NCBI RefSeq assembly: GCF_004000945.1
Contig: NZ_BIMF01000011.1
Location: 1 to 64,000, forward strand
Reading direction: 5' to 3'
Origin: Paenibacillus lautus NBRC 15380
Lineage (GTDB): Bacteria; Bacillota; Bacilli; Paenibacillales; Paenibacillaceae
DNA: 64,000 nucleotides
Position numbers and translations under genes: made by a program. The notes beneath the pieces were generated by a model. The model was not told the origin of the DNA, searched no databases, and saw nothing but the letters and a program-made list of their open reading frames with translations. This document shows, in pieces, positions 26,865 through 35,963 of the stretch; within the stretch, counting starts at the first letter, position 1, and each line of letters begins with the position of its first letter.

Positions 26865-27482
26865 ATGCAAAATCAGGATTGCAATTTTACGCCGCTGAAA
26901 AACAAATTGAAGGAACAGCTCACGGATATCACGAGACAATTGCAGCATATCATCGTCAATTTGGACCAGGACAGTTCATGTCTGCTGGGCGAGCTGGATC
27001 TTGTCAGAACTAAATTTTTGGAAGCTGAATCGATTTCATCAACGTATTATCTCAATTGTTTTCTCTTCCCCTTCACCAGCAAATATCAAGAAATCGCTAA
27101 ATCCATATATCATCTCAGTCAAAAAAATCTGGGTGCATTAATTGTGATTCAACGGGAAGACGGCCTGGATTCGTTAATAACGCCCGGCATTCCCTTGTCC
27201 GCAGAAATCACAAGCCCCCTGCTTGAATCCATATTCGTTCCAGGGAGCCCGCTTCACGACGGAGCTGTGCTCGTACGCAAAGAGATGATTATTTCTGCCG
27301 CGAACGTGCTGCCTTTAACAGCCAAAACCTACGGGGATCGCAAGCTCGGAACCCGTCATCGTGCAGCCATTGGCCTGTCGGAAATCAGCGATGCCCTGGT
27401 ACTCGTTGTATCGGAGGAGACGGGTAAAACCTCCTTCTGCATGAAGGGCACTCTTTATCCTTTATCGATAAGCAGCCCCTAG
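26865..27482 (+). CDS. cdaS: Sporulation-type diadenylate cyclase
   Basis: CdaS makes cyclic di-AMP from two ATP. The 205-residue protein has an N-terminal two-helix regulatory segment (about 1-65), as in CdaS (YojJ) of Bacillus, and a DisA_N domain with the catalytic motifs PLHDGAVLV and GTRHRAAIG. It lacks the membrane helices of CdaA and the DNA-binding tail of DisA. The ATG at 26865 follows GGAGG at a longish distance. It lies close to bshB2 and yojF, as in Bacillus, where these genes are neighbours. It is probably expressed in the forespore. Confidence 0.9.
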   Translation: MQNQDCNFTPLKNKLKEQLTDITRQLQHIIVNLDQDSSCLLGELDLVRTKFLEAESISSTYYLNCFLFPFTSKYQEIAKSIYHLSQKNLGALIVIQREDGLDSLITPGIPLSAEITSPLLESIFVPGSPLHDGAVLVRKEMIISAANVLPLTAKTYGDRKLGTRHRAAIGLSEISDALVLVVSEETGKTSFCMKGTLYPLSISSP

Positions 27483-27587
27483 TATTTGCTGTTGATTCGT
27501 ACAGCCTCCTAGATAGCAAATGATGAGAAACCTTCCCAGAAGGCTTATGCTATCGTTGTCCTATAAAGACAAGGAAGGTGATTATCG

Positions 27588-28190
27588 ATGAATTCATTTA
27601 AAGAAGGGACCGAAGCGTTTTCCCCAAGAAAAGTAATCTATTCCATGATGGTATCGCTTGACGGTTTCATCGAAACCGAGGATCATCTTATCGATTGGTC
27701 CACGCCCGATGAGGAGCTGCACCGATACTTTAATGAGGCGGAGAACGAAATCGATATTCATTTATACGGCCGGCGCCTCTACACCAATATGGCATCGTAT
27801 TGGCCAACCGCAGATCTTAATCCGGAGGCACCCGACTACGAAATTGAATATGCTCGAAGATGGAAGAATCGAAAGAAAATTGTTTTTTCCACAACGCTTG
27901 ATCATGTGGATTGGAATTCTACTTTAATCAGGGGTAATATTAAAGAGTTCATGGAGGAGCTGAAGCTCCAGCCTGGCCTGCACATGGATCTCGGGGGAGC
28001 CGGAATCGCTGCATCCTTCATGGAGCAAGATTTAATTGATGAATACCGTCTTTATATCCATCCGATTGTTCTGGGAGGCGGCACGCCGATGTTCCATTCT
28101 CTCCGCAACCGGATTCATCTTCAGCTTGTTGAATCTCGAACCTTTGGTTCGGGTGTTGTCCTCCTTCGATATCAACCGAAACCGTCATAA
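27588..28190 (+). CDS. Dihydrofolate reductase-family protein (RibD C-terminal fold)
   Basis: The 200-residue protein has a DHFR-like fold: MMVSLDGFIET near 20, LYGRRLYTNMASYW, and GGAGIAASFMEQDLIDEYRL with PIVLGGGTPMF near the end. Such proteins bind NADPH and reduce pterins, pyrimidines or unknown ketones. Similar genes are often annotated YwjB-like. Its real substrate cannot be read. It follows cdaS by 105 bp with its own ribosome site. Confidence 0.8.
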   Translation: MNSFKEGTEAFSPRKVIYSMMVSLDGFIETEDHLIDWSTPDEELHRYFNEAENEIDIHLYGRRLYTNMASYWPTADLNPEAPDYEIEYARRWKNRKKIVFSTTLDHVDWNSTLIRGNIKEFMEELKLQPGLHMDLGGAGIAASFMEQDLIDEYRLYIHPIVLGGGTPMFHSLRNRIHLQLVESRTFGSGVVLLRYQPKPS

Positions 28191-28210
28191 CGAATTAGAC
28201 CAAACCATGC

Positions 28211-28244
28211 AAAAAAGAGCCACAGATCCTGTGGCTCTTCTTCA
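28211..28244. terminator. Terminator between convergent genes
   Basis: AAGAGCCACAG (28215-28225) pairs perfectly with CTGTGGCTCTT (28229-28239) around a 3-nt loop, with A and T runs. Confidence 0.85.
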
Positions 28245-28267
28245 TTAATCCATCGAAAGATAGCTAA

Positions 28268-28924
28268 TTATGCAAACGTATAGGTCCAGAAACGTTCCGT
28301 TCCGAAGCGCTGCTCCACTTCCTTGGCTTTCATCTGTTTCTTGCCCAGCAGCTCTGCGGCCTGGAATTGAGAGCGATGGGCTTGAATGGAGTTCAGCTTC
28401 TGTACCATAAACATGGATACATCTTGATAAACATCCGGTTTACCCAATTCTTGCTCACAATTGTTGGAGAACGCCAGACATTGAACGACAGGTCTATCAC
28501 CGGCCGGCATCCGCTGAATCGTCCGGATTACGGCTGCGCCCGTTGCGTCATGGTCAGGGTGAACGCTATATCCAGGGTAGAACGTGAACACCAGCGATGG
28601 CTTTTTCTCCTGAAGCAGAGAGGCGATCGCGCTATCCAGCTTATTTTGATCCTCGAATTCAATCGTTTTATCATGGAAACCAAGCAATCTCAAATCCTGT
28701 ATGCCTATCGCTTTGCAGGATTCCTCCAGCTCTGCTTTGCGAATGGTCGGTAATGTGATACGGTTCGCAAACGGAGGAATGCCCATATTGCGGCCCATCT
28801 CCCCAAGCGTTAAGCAGGCATAGGTAACATGAGCGCCTTCCATAATATATTTAGCCAACGTTCCGGATAAACCAAATGCTTCATCATCCGGGTGCGGCAA
28901 TACGACCAGTATGTTTTGCTCCAT
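28268..28924 (-). CDS. bshB2: Bacillithiol biosynthesis deacetylase BshB2
   Basis: BshB2 removes the acetyl group from N-acetylglucosaminyl-malate, the second step of bacillithiol synthesis, and may deacetylate bacillithiol conjugates. The 218-residue protein is a PIG-L family zinc hydrolase with PHPDDEAFG at its N-terminus and HPDHDATG near 125 as metal-binding sites. The start is ATG 28924. It lies after yojF, as in Bacillus (yojF-yojG). Confidence 0.9.
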   Translation of the reverse strand: MEQNILVVLPHPDDEAFGLSGTLAKYIMEGAHVTYACLTLGEMGRNMGIPPFANRITLPTIRKAELEESCKAIGIQDLRLLGFHDKTIEFEDQNKLDSAIASLLQEKKPSLVFTFYPGYSVHPDHDATGAAVIRTIQRMPAGDRPVVQCLAFSNNCEQELGKPDVYQDVSMFMVQKLNSIQAHRSQFQAAELLGKKQMKAKEVEQRFGTERFWTYTFA

Positions 28925-28946
28925 CAATCCTCGTCTCCTCTCTCTA

Positions 28947-29291
28947 TTAAAAAGGCTCCCGGCTCAGCTGCAAAGCGACAACCAGTTTACCCTGACTGTC
29001 ATGCCCCGCCATGATCAGCCGATCTGTATCAGTCTGTTCGAAGTGGGTAAGTCCTTCCGTATACACCCAGCCTTGGCTCATTTTCAATCCAACCCGATAG
29101 GGTCCATTGCCGGATATCGAACCGTGGCTGTAACGAATCGTTGCATTTGTAATAAAGTTAGCCGCGGGGTGCTTCGAGCTGTCATAATGGGCAGCGTAAG
29201 CGCCTGTCGTCATCTCAAGATGAATATATAAATCCTGATCCTTCAATTTATCAATCATTTGTTGTACTTCAGTTTGATTTATGAGTTCCAT
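28947..29291 (-). CDS. yojF: YojF family protein (DUF1806)
   Basis: This 114-residue beta-rich cytoplasmic protein is always found next to bshB2 in Bacillales. Visible features are LYIHLEMTTGAYAAHYD, then ANATIRYSHGSISG-like and VGLKMSQGWVYTEGLTHFE. The ATG at 29291 has GGAGGGAATT in front; an earlier codon does not. It is the first gene of the yojF-bshB2 operon. Its role in bacillithiol metabolism is inferred from context. Confidence 0.85.
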   Translation of the reverse strand: MELINQTEVQQMIDKLKDQDLYIHLEMTTGAYAAHYDSSKHPAANFITNATIRYSHGSISGNGPYRVGLKMSQGWVYTEGLTHFEQTDTDRLIMAGHDSQGKLVVALQLSREPF

Positions 29292-29392
29292 AATTCCCTC
29301 CAATATAAAGAATCACAACATGTAAGAAGTCGATATGATAATTCTATCATAATTTTAGAGCAGGACGAAATTACACGAACCCGATGAGCATA

Positions 29393-29884
29393 TTAACTCA
29401 CAGCAAAAAGAGAAGCGTATTCCGGCTGTGCTGCATAGGTTCTAAGGTCGTGCTCCGAAATAACCGTATAACCTTCCCTGCGGAGCAGAGCCGTAGTTAC
29501 CCCATAACCTGCTATCTTCTCATTGGCAAATTCTCCGTTATAGATCATGGCACTGCCGCAAGAAGGACTGCTCTCTTTCAGTACGATCAGCAATGCTCCG
29601 AGCTCTTGTGCCACTCGAAGCGCTTGGTGGGCACCTTTTACATACATCTCGGTCACGTCTTTACCGGATAACTCAACCACTCTAGCTTTCCCTGCCAGTA
29701 CATCATCGCCGTTTCCTCCAACGATCTCCGCAGGCTCCCGTGGAGTTGAGAATCCACCAAGCAGTTCGGGACATACGGTCACAGCTTTCTTCTCTTCAAC
29801 CAGCTGCTGAATATTCGCATCCAAGCTGTCCGTAGCGTTATAACGAACCTTCAAACCGGCTAAACATGAGCTTACAACAATCAC
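29393..29884 (-). CDS. DUF523 family protein
   Basis: The 163-residue protein has the family's cysteine motifs: VSSCLAGLKVRY at the start, VCPELLGG near 40 and SPSCGS near 105, which may bind a metal or an Fe-S centre. DUF523 proteins are related to part of the YbgA/PhrB-associated family; function is unknown. The GTG at 29884 follows GAGGTGG at eight bases, so I prefer it to a longer reading. Confidence 0.8.
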   Translation of the reverse strand: MIVVSSCLAGLKVRYNATDSLDANIQQLVEEKKAVTVCPELLGGFSTPREPAEIVGGNGDDVLAGKARVVELSGKDVTEMYVKGAHQALRVAQELGALLIVLKESSPSCGSAMIYNGEFANEKIAGYGVTTALLRREGYTVISEHDLRTYAAQPEYASLFAVS

Positions 29885-30069
29885 AGGGGCCACCTCAAAT
29901 CTATCGTTCTTACTTACATACTGCAGACTACTGCCTAAGCCGTACGCCCTCATTCAAGTATCAGGAATCGGAACACAAATGTCAACGAAATGCAATGAAG
30001 AGCTGCCAGGTGTGCGGTCCCCTTCGATGCCAAAAGTGTATCAATATACGAACGGATCCTCTCCATCGC

Positions 30070-30864
30070 TCAACGCAGCATGGGAGCAACCCTCTTGAGG
30101 AAGTGATTCATTAATAATGGCAAAGAAATCAGAATCGGCGGATCATCCAGCCGGGGAACATGCAGAGTTACATGAAGATGCGGGGTCTTAGAATTTGGGG
30201 TAACGATAATGGGTTCCTTCGAACGGGTACGCAGCGTGGTCGACTTAGGAAGCAAGAAATCAACCGCCTGCATGCCCCATGGGACCGAAGTAGCCATCAG
30301 ATAATATGTTCCGGGTCTGACGTCGCCGAACCGGAACGAGCCGACGGAAGATAACAAAGTTCCGTATAACGGAAGCCCTTCGGGAATCGGCTTGGCGAAC
30401 AGCCCGATCAAGATGACGCCCTGAAAGGGAGCCATTGCCTCTACCGTGCCTTCAACTGTCAGATTGGGATTCTCGACTGGTATGGAGTCACGCCAGCTGT
30501 TCAGTTTCTGCAGGGATGACAGATGCTCGTCCGCCTCATCCTTCGAATTCCGAAACTGGGAAGGGGTCACGCCTACTCTTTCCGTGAAGCGTGTCGTAAA
30601 TGTGCCCAGACTCTGCTGACCGATCTCCATGGCGATATCCCGGATACTCAGATGGGTATGTAAGAGCAAGTCCTTCGCTTTCTCCAAACGAAGGGAGGAC
30701 ACGTAATATAACGGTGGCAGTCCGATTCGATCTTTAAATATACGTGAAAAATGATATGGGCTGTATCCTATGTAATCCGCCAGTGTCGATAACGGAAGAG
30801 GCTCATAAATATTTTTGTGAATATACGCGATTACTTCATCGATTTCAGCATATCGATCAGTCAT
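30070..30864 (-). CDS. AraC-family regulator with N-terminal DNA-binding domain
   Basis: Two helix-turn-helix motifs stand at the N-terminus (LSTLADYIGYSPYHFSRIFKD and SIRDIAMEIGQQSLGTFTTRF). The C-terminal half resembles a GyrI-like small-molecule-binding domain or a related beta-rich module, as in many drug-responsive regulators. The start is unsure: ATG 30864 (264 residues) fits the family, while ATG 30939 would add 25 residues with no ribosome site. It is monocistronic and its target is not visible. Confidence 0.75.
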   Translation of the reverse strand: MTDRYAEIDEVIAYIHKNIYEPLPLSTLADYIGYSPYHFSRIFKDRIGLPPLYYVSSLRLEKAKDLLLHTHLSIRDIAMEIGQQSLGTFTTRFTERVGVTPSQFRNSKDEADEHLSSLQKLNSWRDSIPVENPNLTVEGTVEAMAPFQGVILIGLFAKPIPEGLPLYGTLLSSVGSFRFGDVRPGTYYLMATSVPWGMQAVDFLLPKSTTLRTRSKEPIIVTPNSKTPHLHVTLHVPRLDDPPILISLPLLMNHFLKRVAPMLR

Positions 30865-31017
30865 CAGGTCTGCACCAACCTTCAATTCGGATATATGTAT
30901 GGGTCCAATCCAACTCTTCCGAGGAACAATTGTTCGCATTCATACTATCATATCCATCTAAAAAATGGAAGCTTTTAAATGTTAAAAATATCACCATCCA
31001 AGTATAATAAAGCACGT

Positions 31018-31048
31018 AAAAAAGCCGCGCTGCAAGCGCGGCCTTTTT
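31018..31048. terminator. Terminator after the first Gfo/Idh/MocA gene
   Basis: A perfect GC-rich 7-bp stem (31024-31030 with 31036-31042), a TGCAA loop and A/T runs on both sides. Confidence 0.85.
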
Positions 31049-31052
31049 ACCA

Positions 31053-32141
31053 TTAATCCAAGTCCGGAATATGAATCTCAACCTCTTTTTTACTTTGGGA
31101 AGACCGCAAAATGCCGTCCAGAATCGCTTGATTCCGAAGCACCTGCTCGCCCGGGATCGGCGCCGGCTTGCCTTCGCGCACAGCGCTTACGAAATCCTTG
31201 ATTTTCTCCTCAAATACGTTAAGCTCATGGCTGATCAGCGGTATGGCGCTTTCGGTATGATGACCTTGGATATCGTGGAACAAGGAGATCGATCCTACCT
31301 TCCCGTCCCACACACCGCTCCAAGGGCCTGAGCCTGCAGGTGTAATCTTCATGCCCGCATCCGTTCCAAGGAACATGGTCGCCCCCAGCGTATCCATATG
31401 CATAGCCCACGAAGTTTTAAAGTTAAGCACAAGATCTCCTTCGAATCGAATCATCGCTACGCCGAAATCCTCAACGTTGAACGCTCCGGATTCGGAGTGG
31501 TATTTGGGGTTCGTTCCAAAATAATTCGATGTATACGCGGTGACCGTCAACGGCTTGGGATATCCCAGCGCGTTCAGGGCCATGTCCAAGGAATAACAGC
31601 CAATGTCCGCCATGGCGCCTGCCCCTGAAATCTCCTGCCGGACAAACGTGCCGCCCGGCATTCCACGGCGGCGACCGCCCCCGGTTTCCACATAATACAC
31701 TTTTCCAAGCTCGCCGTTTTGAATCAGATTCTTAATGATGCCCATGTTCGGATCATAACGCGGCTGGAAACCCACATTGAGCATGTTGCCGGTTTTCTTC
31801 GAGATCTGGACCATCTCGATAGCTTCATCCAAAGTGACCGACATCGGTTTTTCGAGCATTACGTGTTTGCCCGCTGACAGCGCATCAACCGTGGTGCTGT
31901 AATGAGCGACGTTGGGCGTACAAATGCTTACGCCATCCAGGTCGAGATCTAACAATCTGCGGTGATCATCAAATCCGATTGCCCCCTGCAGTCCCCAGCG
32001 CTCAATAAATTGATCGGCTCTGCCGGGTAAAATATCAGCTACGGCGACAATCTGTACATCGTCGATTTGTTTATAATATTTTGCATGCTCCCCCGCAATG
32101 CCGCCGCTTCCAATAATTCCAATTCGAATGGTTTTGCCCAT
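31053..32141 (-). CDS. Gfo/Idh/MocA-family oxidoreductase
   Basis: The 362-residue NAD(P)-dependent sugar or inositol dehydrogenase-like protein has an N-terminal Rossmann site (RIGIIGSGGIAGEHAKYY), the EKP motif (MLEKPMSVTL), and the catalytic DxGxYxxD-type region in MADIGCYSLDMALNALG. It is the last of three genes read in one direction: a second such oxidoreductase, an AraC regulator and this one, with gaps of 22 and 14 bp. The three probably act on one sugar-type substrate, unknown here. Confidence 0.85.
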   Translation of the reverse strand: MGKTIRIGIIGSGGIAGEHAKYYKQIDDVQIVAVADILPGRADQFIERWGLQGAIGFDDHRRLLDLDLDGVSICTPNVAHYSTTVDALSAGKHVMLEKPMSVTLDEAIEMVQISKKTGNMLNVGFQPRYDPNMGIIKNLIQNGELGKVYYVETGGGRRRGMPGGTFVRQEISGAGAMADIGCYSLDMALNALGYPKPLTVTAYTSNYFGTNPKYHSESGAFNVEDFGVAMIRFEGDLVLNFKTSWAMHMDTLGATMFLGTDAGMKITPAGSGPWSGVWDGKVGSISLFHDIQGHHTESAIPLISHELNVFEEKIKDFVSAVREGKPAPIPGEQVLRNQAILDGILRSSQSKKEVEIHIPDLD

Positions 32142-32155
32142 GGCTGATACTCCCC

Positions 32156-33103
32156 CTACAATTTCACATTCATGGCTCGATATGTTGATGGCGTATATCC
32201 ATATCTCTTTCGAAACACGGTATGCAAATAACTTCCGCTTGAGAAGCCTTCGTGGATGGCGATTTTATCAATCGACCAATTGGTATCAATTAGCTTCCTG
32301 CATACGGCTTCAAGGCGGACGTGTTCCAGTATTTCGCTGAAAGACTGCCCTTCCGCTTGCTCCTTGAATATTCGCTGCAGCTGCCTCGAGCTGATATGCA
32401 GCTTCTCCGCCACGTCATCCAGTACAACCTCTCCCGAAGAGTTCGCATGAATATACTCCAGCGCCAATTGATAGCGGTAAGCCTTCATATCCCGTGAAGG
32501 CAGCTCCGCTTCCGATGGCTCGGATTCATATGCACGTACAGCGCGCAGCAATATTTGAATAATGCACTGCTTAATCGTTGTATACAGACCCGAATACTTC
32601 TCTTGAGAAGCCTGATAAGCCTCAAGGAAATAAGGCATCGCACGATGGATATCCATCGTTGGCTTCAGCGGTAATCCCCTCAGCTTCTCCATACAATCAT
32701 CGGCTTCCGCCATTTCCCATGGATCCGAAACAGGCAATGCCGGGCTCTCATGATCGGATACCTCATCGCGTGAAATAATGTCCACGTGCAGACATAATTC
32801 GTCCATCGGCTCTGCTGTATCCGCCTCCTGATAATGAAGCACATTCGGACCCGTTAAATAAAACATGCCTTCCCGCAGCGGATAAGGCTCCTCTTCCATA
32901 ATAACGGTCCCCTTGCCGCGGGGTATGAAATGAAACTCATACTCCGCATGCTTGTGGAAGGAGACAATCTTTCCTGGCGGAAAGGTGGTGAGATGGAACC
33001 GAAGAACCCGGATCTCATAACGTCCCCAATAAACTCTCAGATCAAGTCGCTCCAAGGCATCCTGCCGATCTTTCATCAATTCGTATGGAAAATGGTTATT
33101 CAT
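32156..33103 (-). CDS. AraC-family regulator with cupin sensor domain
   Basis: The 315-residue regulator has an N-terminal cupin (FPPGKIVSFHKHAEYEFHFIPRGKG) that probably binds a sugar and two helix-turn-helix motifs at the C-terminus (LDDVAEKLHISSRQLQRIFKEQ and IAIHEGFSSGSYLHTVFRKRYG). It lies between two Gfo/Idh/MocA genes in the same operon and probably controls them. Confidence 0.82.
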   Translation of the reverse strand: MNNHFPYELMKDRQDALERLDLRVYWGRYEIRVLRFHLTTFPPGKIVSFHKHAEYEFHFIPRGKGTVIMEEEPYPLREGMFYLTGPNVLHYQEADTAEPMDELCLHVDIISRDEVSDHESPALPVSDPWEMAEADDCMEKLRGLPLKPTMDIHRAMPYFLEAYQASQEKYSGLYTTIKQCIIQILLRAVRAYESEPSEAELPSRDMKAYRYQLALEYIHANSSGEVVLDDVAEKLHISSRQLQRIFKEQAEGQSFSEILEHVRLEAVCRKLIDTNWSIDKIAIHEGFSSGSYLHTVFRKRYGYTPSTYRAMNVKL

Positions 33104-33125
33104 CCTGATGCATCATCCCTGTATC

Positions 33126-34127
33126 TTATGCTTGCAGTTCATCCAGACGAATGGCGCGATGCTCTTTGGCCGAACGGTTGGATGCTTCCATCAGTTTGGT
33201 TAGTTCAACCGCATATGCGATATTTTCCTCTGCAATGGTATCTTCTTGAATGTGGAAAATCCATTGTTCAAATGCACTTGCACGATTCGCCGGTACCGGC
33301 AGCTCAACCCAAGCATCCTTGTACTCTTCTTTTTTCGTTGAACGAATCAGAAGTTTGCTATCCGGCGTACCGTACAGGATCGTACCATCCGTACCATGAA
33401 TTTCAATCGTAAATGGTGAGAAGCTGTTAACAAATCCGGCTTCTACCACACCGACAGCCCCTGTAGCCGTAGAGAGGGTAGCAACGGCGTTGTCTTCCAC
33501 CTCTTTACCCGTGATGTATCCGAAATTCGCATGGACATCAACCGCTTCTTCACCGAGGAACAAGCGTGTCAAATACATCGGATGGCAGCCCAGATCGATC
33601 AGGGCGCCTCCGCGGCACTCCTCCAAGCTGTAGAAATGCTCAGGCAGCCAACCGGCAGTCGCGCCATTATGAGATAAGCGAACGCGAACGAGTGTTACGG
33701 TGCCGAGCAGCTCCTGCTGCAATACCTCACGGATCGCCAAGGTGTAGCCGTCATTCAGTCGCGGTAGCGATACCGTGAATTTGACTTGGTTCTCATTCAC
33801 GGCATTGATGATATCGTTGACCTCTTGAAGGGTGGCGGCAATTACTTTTTCCGTGAAAATGTGTTTGCCTGCTGCCGCTGCTTTCAACATCACTTCTCTA
33901 TGCATGGATGTCGGTGCATCCACGATCACGGCATCGATCTCGTCACTTTGCAGCATGTCATCCAGGGACTCATAAAAAGGTACGCCTTGCTTCTCCGCAG
34001 CTTCTCTTCCGCGCTCCGGGTTCTCATCCCATACCGCTACGATTTGGGCATCCGGATGCTCCTGTGCTTGTTTCGTATAATCCCAAGCGTGCACATGCCA
34101 ATAACTAATTTTTCCGATTCTAATCAT
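33126..34127 (-). CDS. Gfo/Idh/MocA-family oxidoreductase
   Basis: The 333-residue protein starts MIRIGKISYWHVHAWDY, where the usual GxGxxG is altered to a His-rich form seen in some sugar dehydrogenases, then has the DAPTSMHREV and TEKVIAAT (EK-P variant) region and GGALIDLGCHPMYLTRL. The ATG at 34127 has GAGGTGA eight bases upstream. It is the first gene of the three-gene operon. The altered nucleotide motif is worth noting; the coenzyme is not certain. Confidence 0.8.
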   Translation of the reverse strand: MIRIGKISYWHVHAWDYTKQAQEHPDAQIVAVWDENPERGREAAEKQGVPFYESLDDMLQSDEIDAVIVDAPTSMHREVMLKAAAAGKHIFTEKVIAATLQEVNDIINAVNENQVKFTVSLPRLNDGYTLAIREVLQQELLGTVTLVRVRLSHNGATAGWLPEHFYSLEECRGGALIDLGCHPMYLTRLFLGEEAVDVHANFGYITGKEVEDNAVATLSTATGAVGVVEAGFVNSFSPFTIEIHGTDGTILYGTPDSKLLIRSTKKEEYKDAWVELPVPANRASAFEQWIFHIQEDTIAEENIAYAVELTKLMEASNRSAKEHRAIRLDELQA

Positions 34128-34244
34128 TCTCGTCACCTCAGTATCTAATATTAAGACATCATGCCATTAATCTATCACACGAACCGCCCGATTCACAGTG
34201 TAAAATTGCGACAATCAAGTTAGATATCACGACATGGTGACACA

Positions 34245-34272
34245 TAAAAAACTCCGCCAGGTGACGGAGTAG
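34245..34272 (-). terminator. Terminator after bstA
   Basis: On the minus strand ACTCCGTCACC and GGCGGAGT form a hairpin followed by TTTTTT, 14 bp beyond the stop at 34285. Confidence 0.75.
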
Positions 34273-34284
34273 GATGTGTAACAA

Positions 34285-34809
34285 CTACAATTTCAATCGT
34301 TCTCTTGCCGATGTGATATGTGCAGTATGGTGCTTCCCATGCCAGGCGTACATGCCCGTGGCGTATTCCAGGCTGGTTTTTTGCTGGTTCTCGGGGTGAT
34401 AGAACGTTCTGAGATAGTCTTCGTTACTCATGATGTCTAATAAAGCGGCCCATCTGGCGTGTATGCCATCAATCAATACAAGCGATGCGTCAACTTCCAG
34501 TGTCAATGAATCCTGGAGGGCTGCCCACTTCTGCTCGTCATACGGTTTAATCGTCGGATTGTCTTCCGTTAAAGCAAGTTTGAACCGGATATAGCTGTTC
34601 ATATGACTGTCTGCCAGATGGTGAACGACCTGTCGGATGCTCCAGCCTCCATCTCGATAAGACAAACTCAGCTGCTCCTGGCTCAGTCCCTGGACTGCCG
34701 CCCTCAGTTTCTCCGGCAGGCTCTTAATCTCTTGAATCCAGATCTCCCTTTGTTCAGGCGTCGATTGCCCTTCCCATTCAAATTGTCCTATCGGGTATCT
34801 CAAATCCAT
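34285..34809 (-). CDS. bstA: Bacillithiol S-transferase, YfiT/DinB family
   Basis: The 174-residue protein is close to YfiT of Bacillus subtilis, which was assigned as a bacillithiol transferase. It has the DinB four-helix layout with three metal-binding His (VVHHLADSH near 63-70, and HGKHHTAHI near 160). It would add bacillithiol to electrophiles; bshB2 at 28.3 kb belongs to the same thiol system. It is a single gene with a terminator. Confidence 0.85.
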   Translation of the reverse strand: MDLRYPIGQFEWEGQSTPEQREIWIQEIKSLPEKLRAAVQGLSQEQLSLSYRDGGWSIRQVVHHLADSHMNSYIRFKLALTEDNPTIKPYDEQKWAALQDSLTLEVDASLVLIDGIHARWAALLDIMSNEDYLRTFYHPENQQKTSLEYATGMYAWHGKHHTAHITSARERLKL

Positions 34810-34868
34810 GCTCCCTCACTCCTTGACCATCATTTTTTGCATAACTCGTATGTAATGATATTAGCATT

Positions 34869-35849
34869 TTACAACGAGCCCAATAATTCTTCAATTTCGT
34901 TCATTTGTCCGTTCGATAACGGTCCGAAAGCAACGGCTCCAGTTATTTCCTCTACTTGCTTCCTCGTTTTAAAACCTGGAATCGGGATCGCCGCGTGGCT
35001 TCTTCCCCAAATCCATGCCAGCGCCCCTTGAACCAAAGTCCGATCTTCACTGGTTAAAATCTCCCGGACCGCCTCAAGTTTAGTCAGGAACGACGGTACG
35101 GGTTTACCGTCCTTGAAGTAGGAAACCCAATCGTGACCGCTCCCCCTGACATCTTGATCACTGAATCTGGAGTCATGATTAAACTTCCCGCTTAACAGTC
35201 CCATAGCCAAAGGTGTATTATTGATGCTTGCTAAACCGTATCGCTCGCAAAGGGCAAGCATTTCCTTGTCGTCACTGAGAACATTCAGCACGTGTTGGAT
35301 TGCCGCTGCTTCCGACTTTTGAGCGAATAATTCGGCATTGGCCACATCCCATGTACTCCAGCCATACGCACGGATCAGTCCTTCTTGACGAAGACCGTTC
35401 AAGGTATCAATCACTGATTCTACCTCGCCAAGACTTAATCCGCCTACATGAATTTGATAGACATCAATATAATCGGTATCCAGGCGTTGAAGTGATCGCT
35501 CGCACGCGCTGCGAACATAATCCGCTGTTACATTGTGACGAGTGAAAACTTCCTTTGTTGACTCATCATACGTATAACCGAATTTGGTGGCTATCACCGC
35601 TTCCTGCCGTCTTCCCTTTAGCGCTTGGCCCAAGACCCGTTCACTATGCCCCGTTCCGTACACATCTGCCGTATCAAAAAAGTTAACGCCTCTTTCCAAT
35701 GCGGCATGAATTCCCGCCATAGATTCGCGTTCGTCCACCTCTCCCCATCCATCCGCCAAGCCGTCCAATGTAAATTTACCGCCTATGGCCCAGCAGCCCA
35801 AACCGAGCGGACTTACCGATATTTGCGATCTGCCTAACATTCTGTTCAT
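34869..35849 (-). CDS. Aldo/keto reductase family oxidoreductase
   Basis: The 326-residue TIM-barrel NADPH-dependent reductase has the LGLGCWAIGG start, catalytic Tyr in DTADVYGTGHSERVLG, Lys in IATKFGYTY, and His in DVYQIHVGG. The start at ATG 35849 follows GGGAGGAAATAACA; the upstream in-frame ATG at 35945 is not supported. It diverges from a MocR regulator over 115 bp, so it is probably under its control. Substrate unknown; pyridoxal is possible, given the regulator type. Confidence 0.85.
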   Translation of the reverse strand: MNRMLGRSQISVSPLGLGCWAIGGKFTLDGLADGWGEVDERESMAGIHAALERGVNFFDTADVYGTGHSERVLGQALKGRRQEAVIATKFGYTYDESTKEVFTRHNVTADYVRSACERSLQRLDTDYIDVYQIHVGGLSLGEVESVIDTLNGLRQEGLIRAYGWSTWDVANAELFAQKSEAAAIQHVLNVLSDDKEMLALCERYGLASINNTPLAMGLLSGKFNHDSRFSDQDVRGSGHDWVSYFKDGKPVPSFLTKLEAVREILTSEDRTLVQGALAWIWGRSHAAIPIPGFKTRKQVEEITGAVAFGPLSNGQMNEIEELLGSL

Positions 35850-35963
35850 TGTTATTTCCTCCCTTTTCTTATCGCTTCGTCCACCATTATAATAAGGAAA
35901 ATGGCTCGTGATGAGATCCAATGATTCCTGTTTTGGAGGAACCAATGTTAGAGGAGGGATACG

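Noticed and set aside
29985..30114. Plus-strand frame with CQVCGPLRCQKC, a zinc-ribbon look
   Set aside because: It overlaps the end of the AraC gene on the other strand, has no ribosome site, and the Cys pattern is not followed by a fold.
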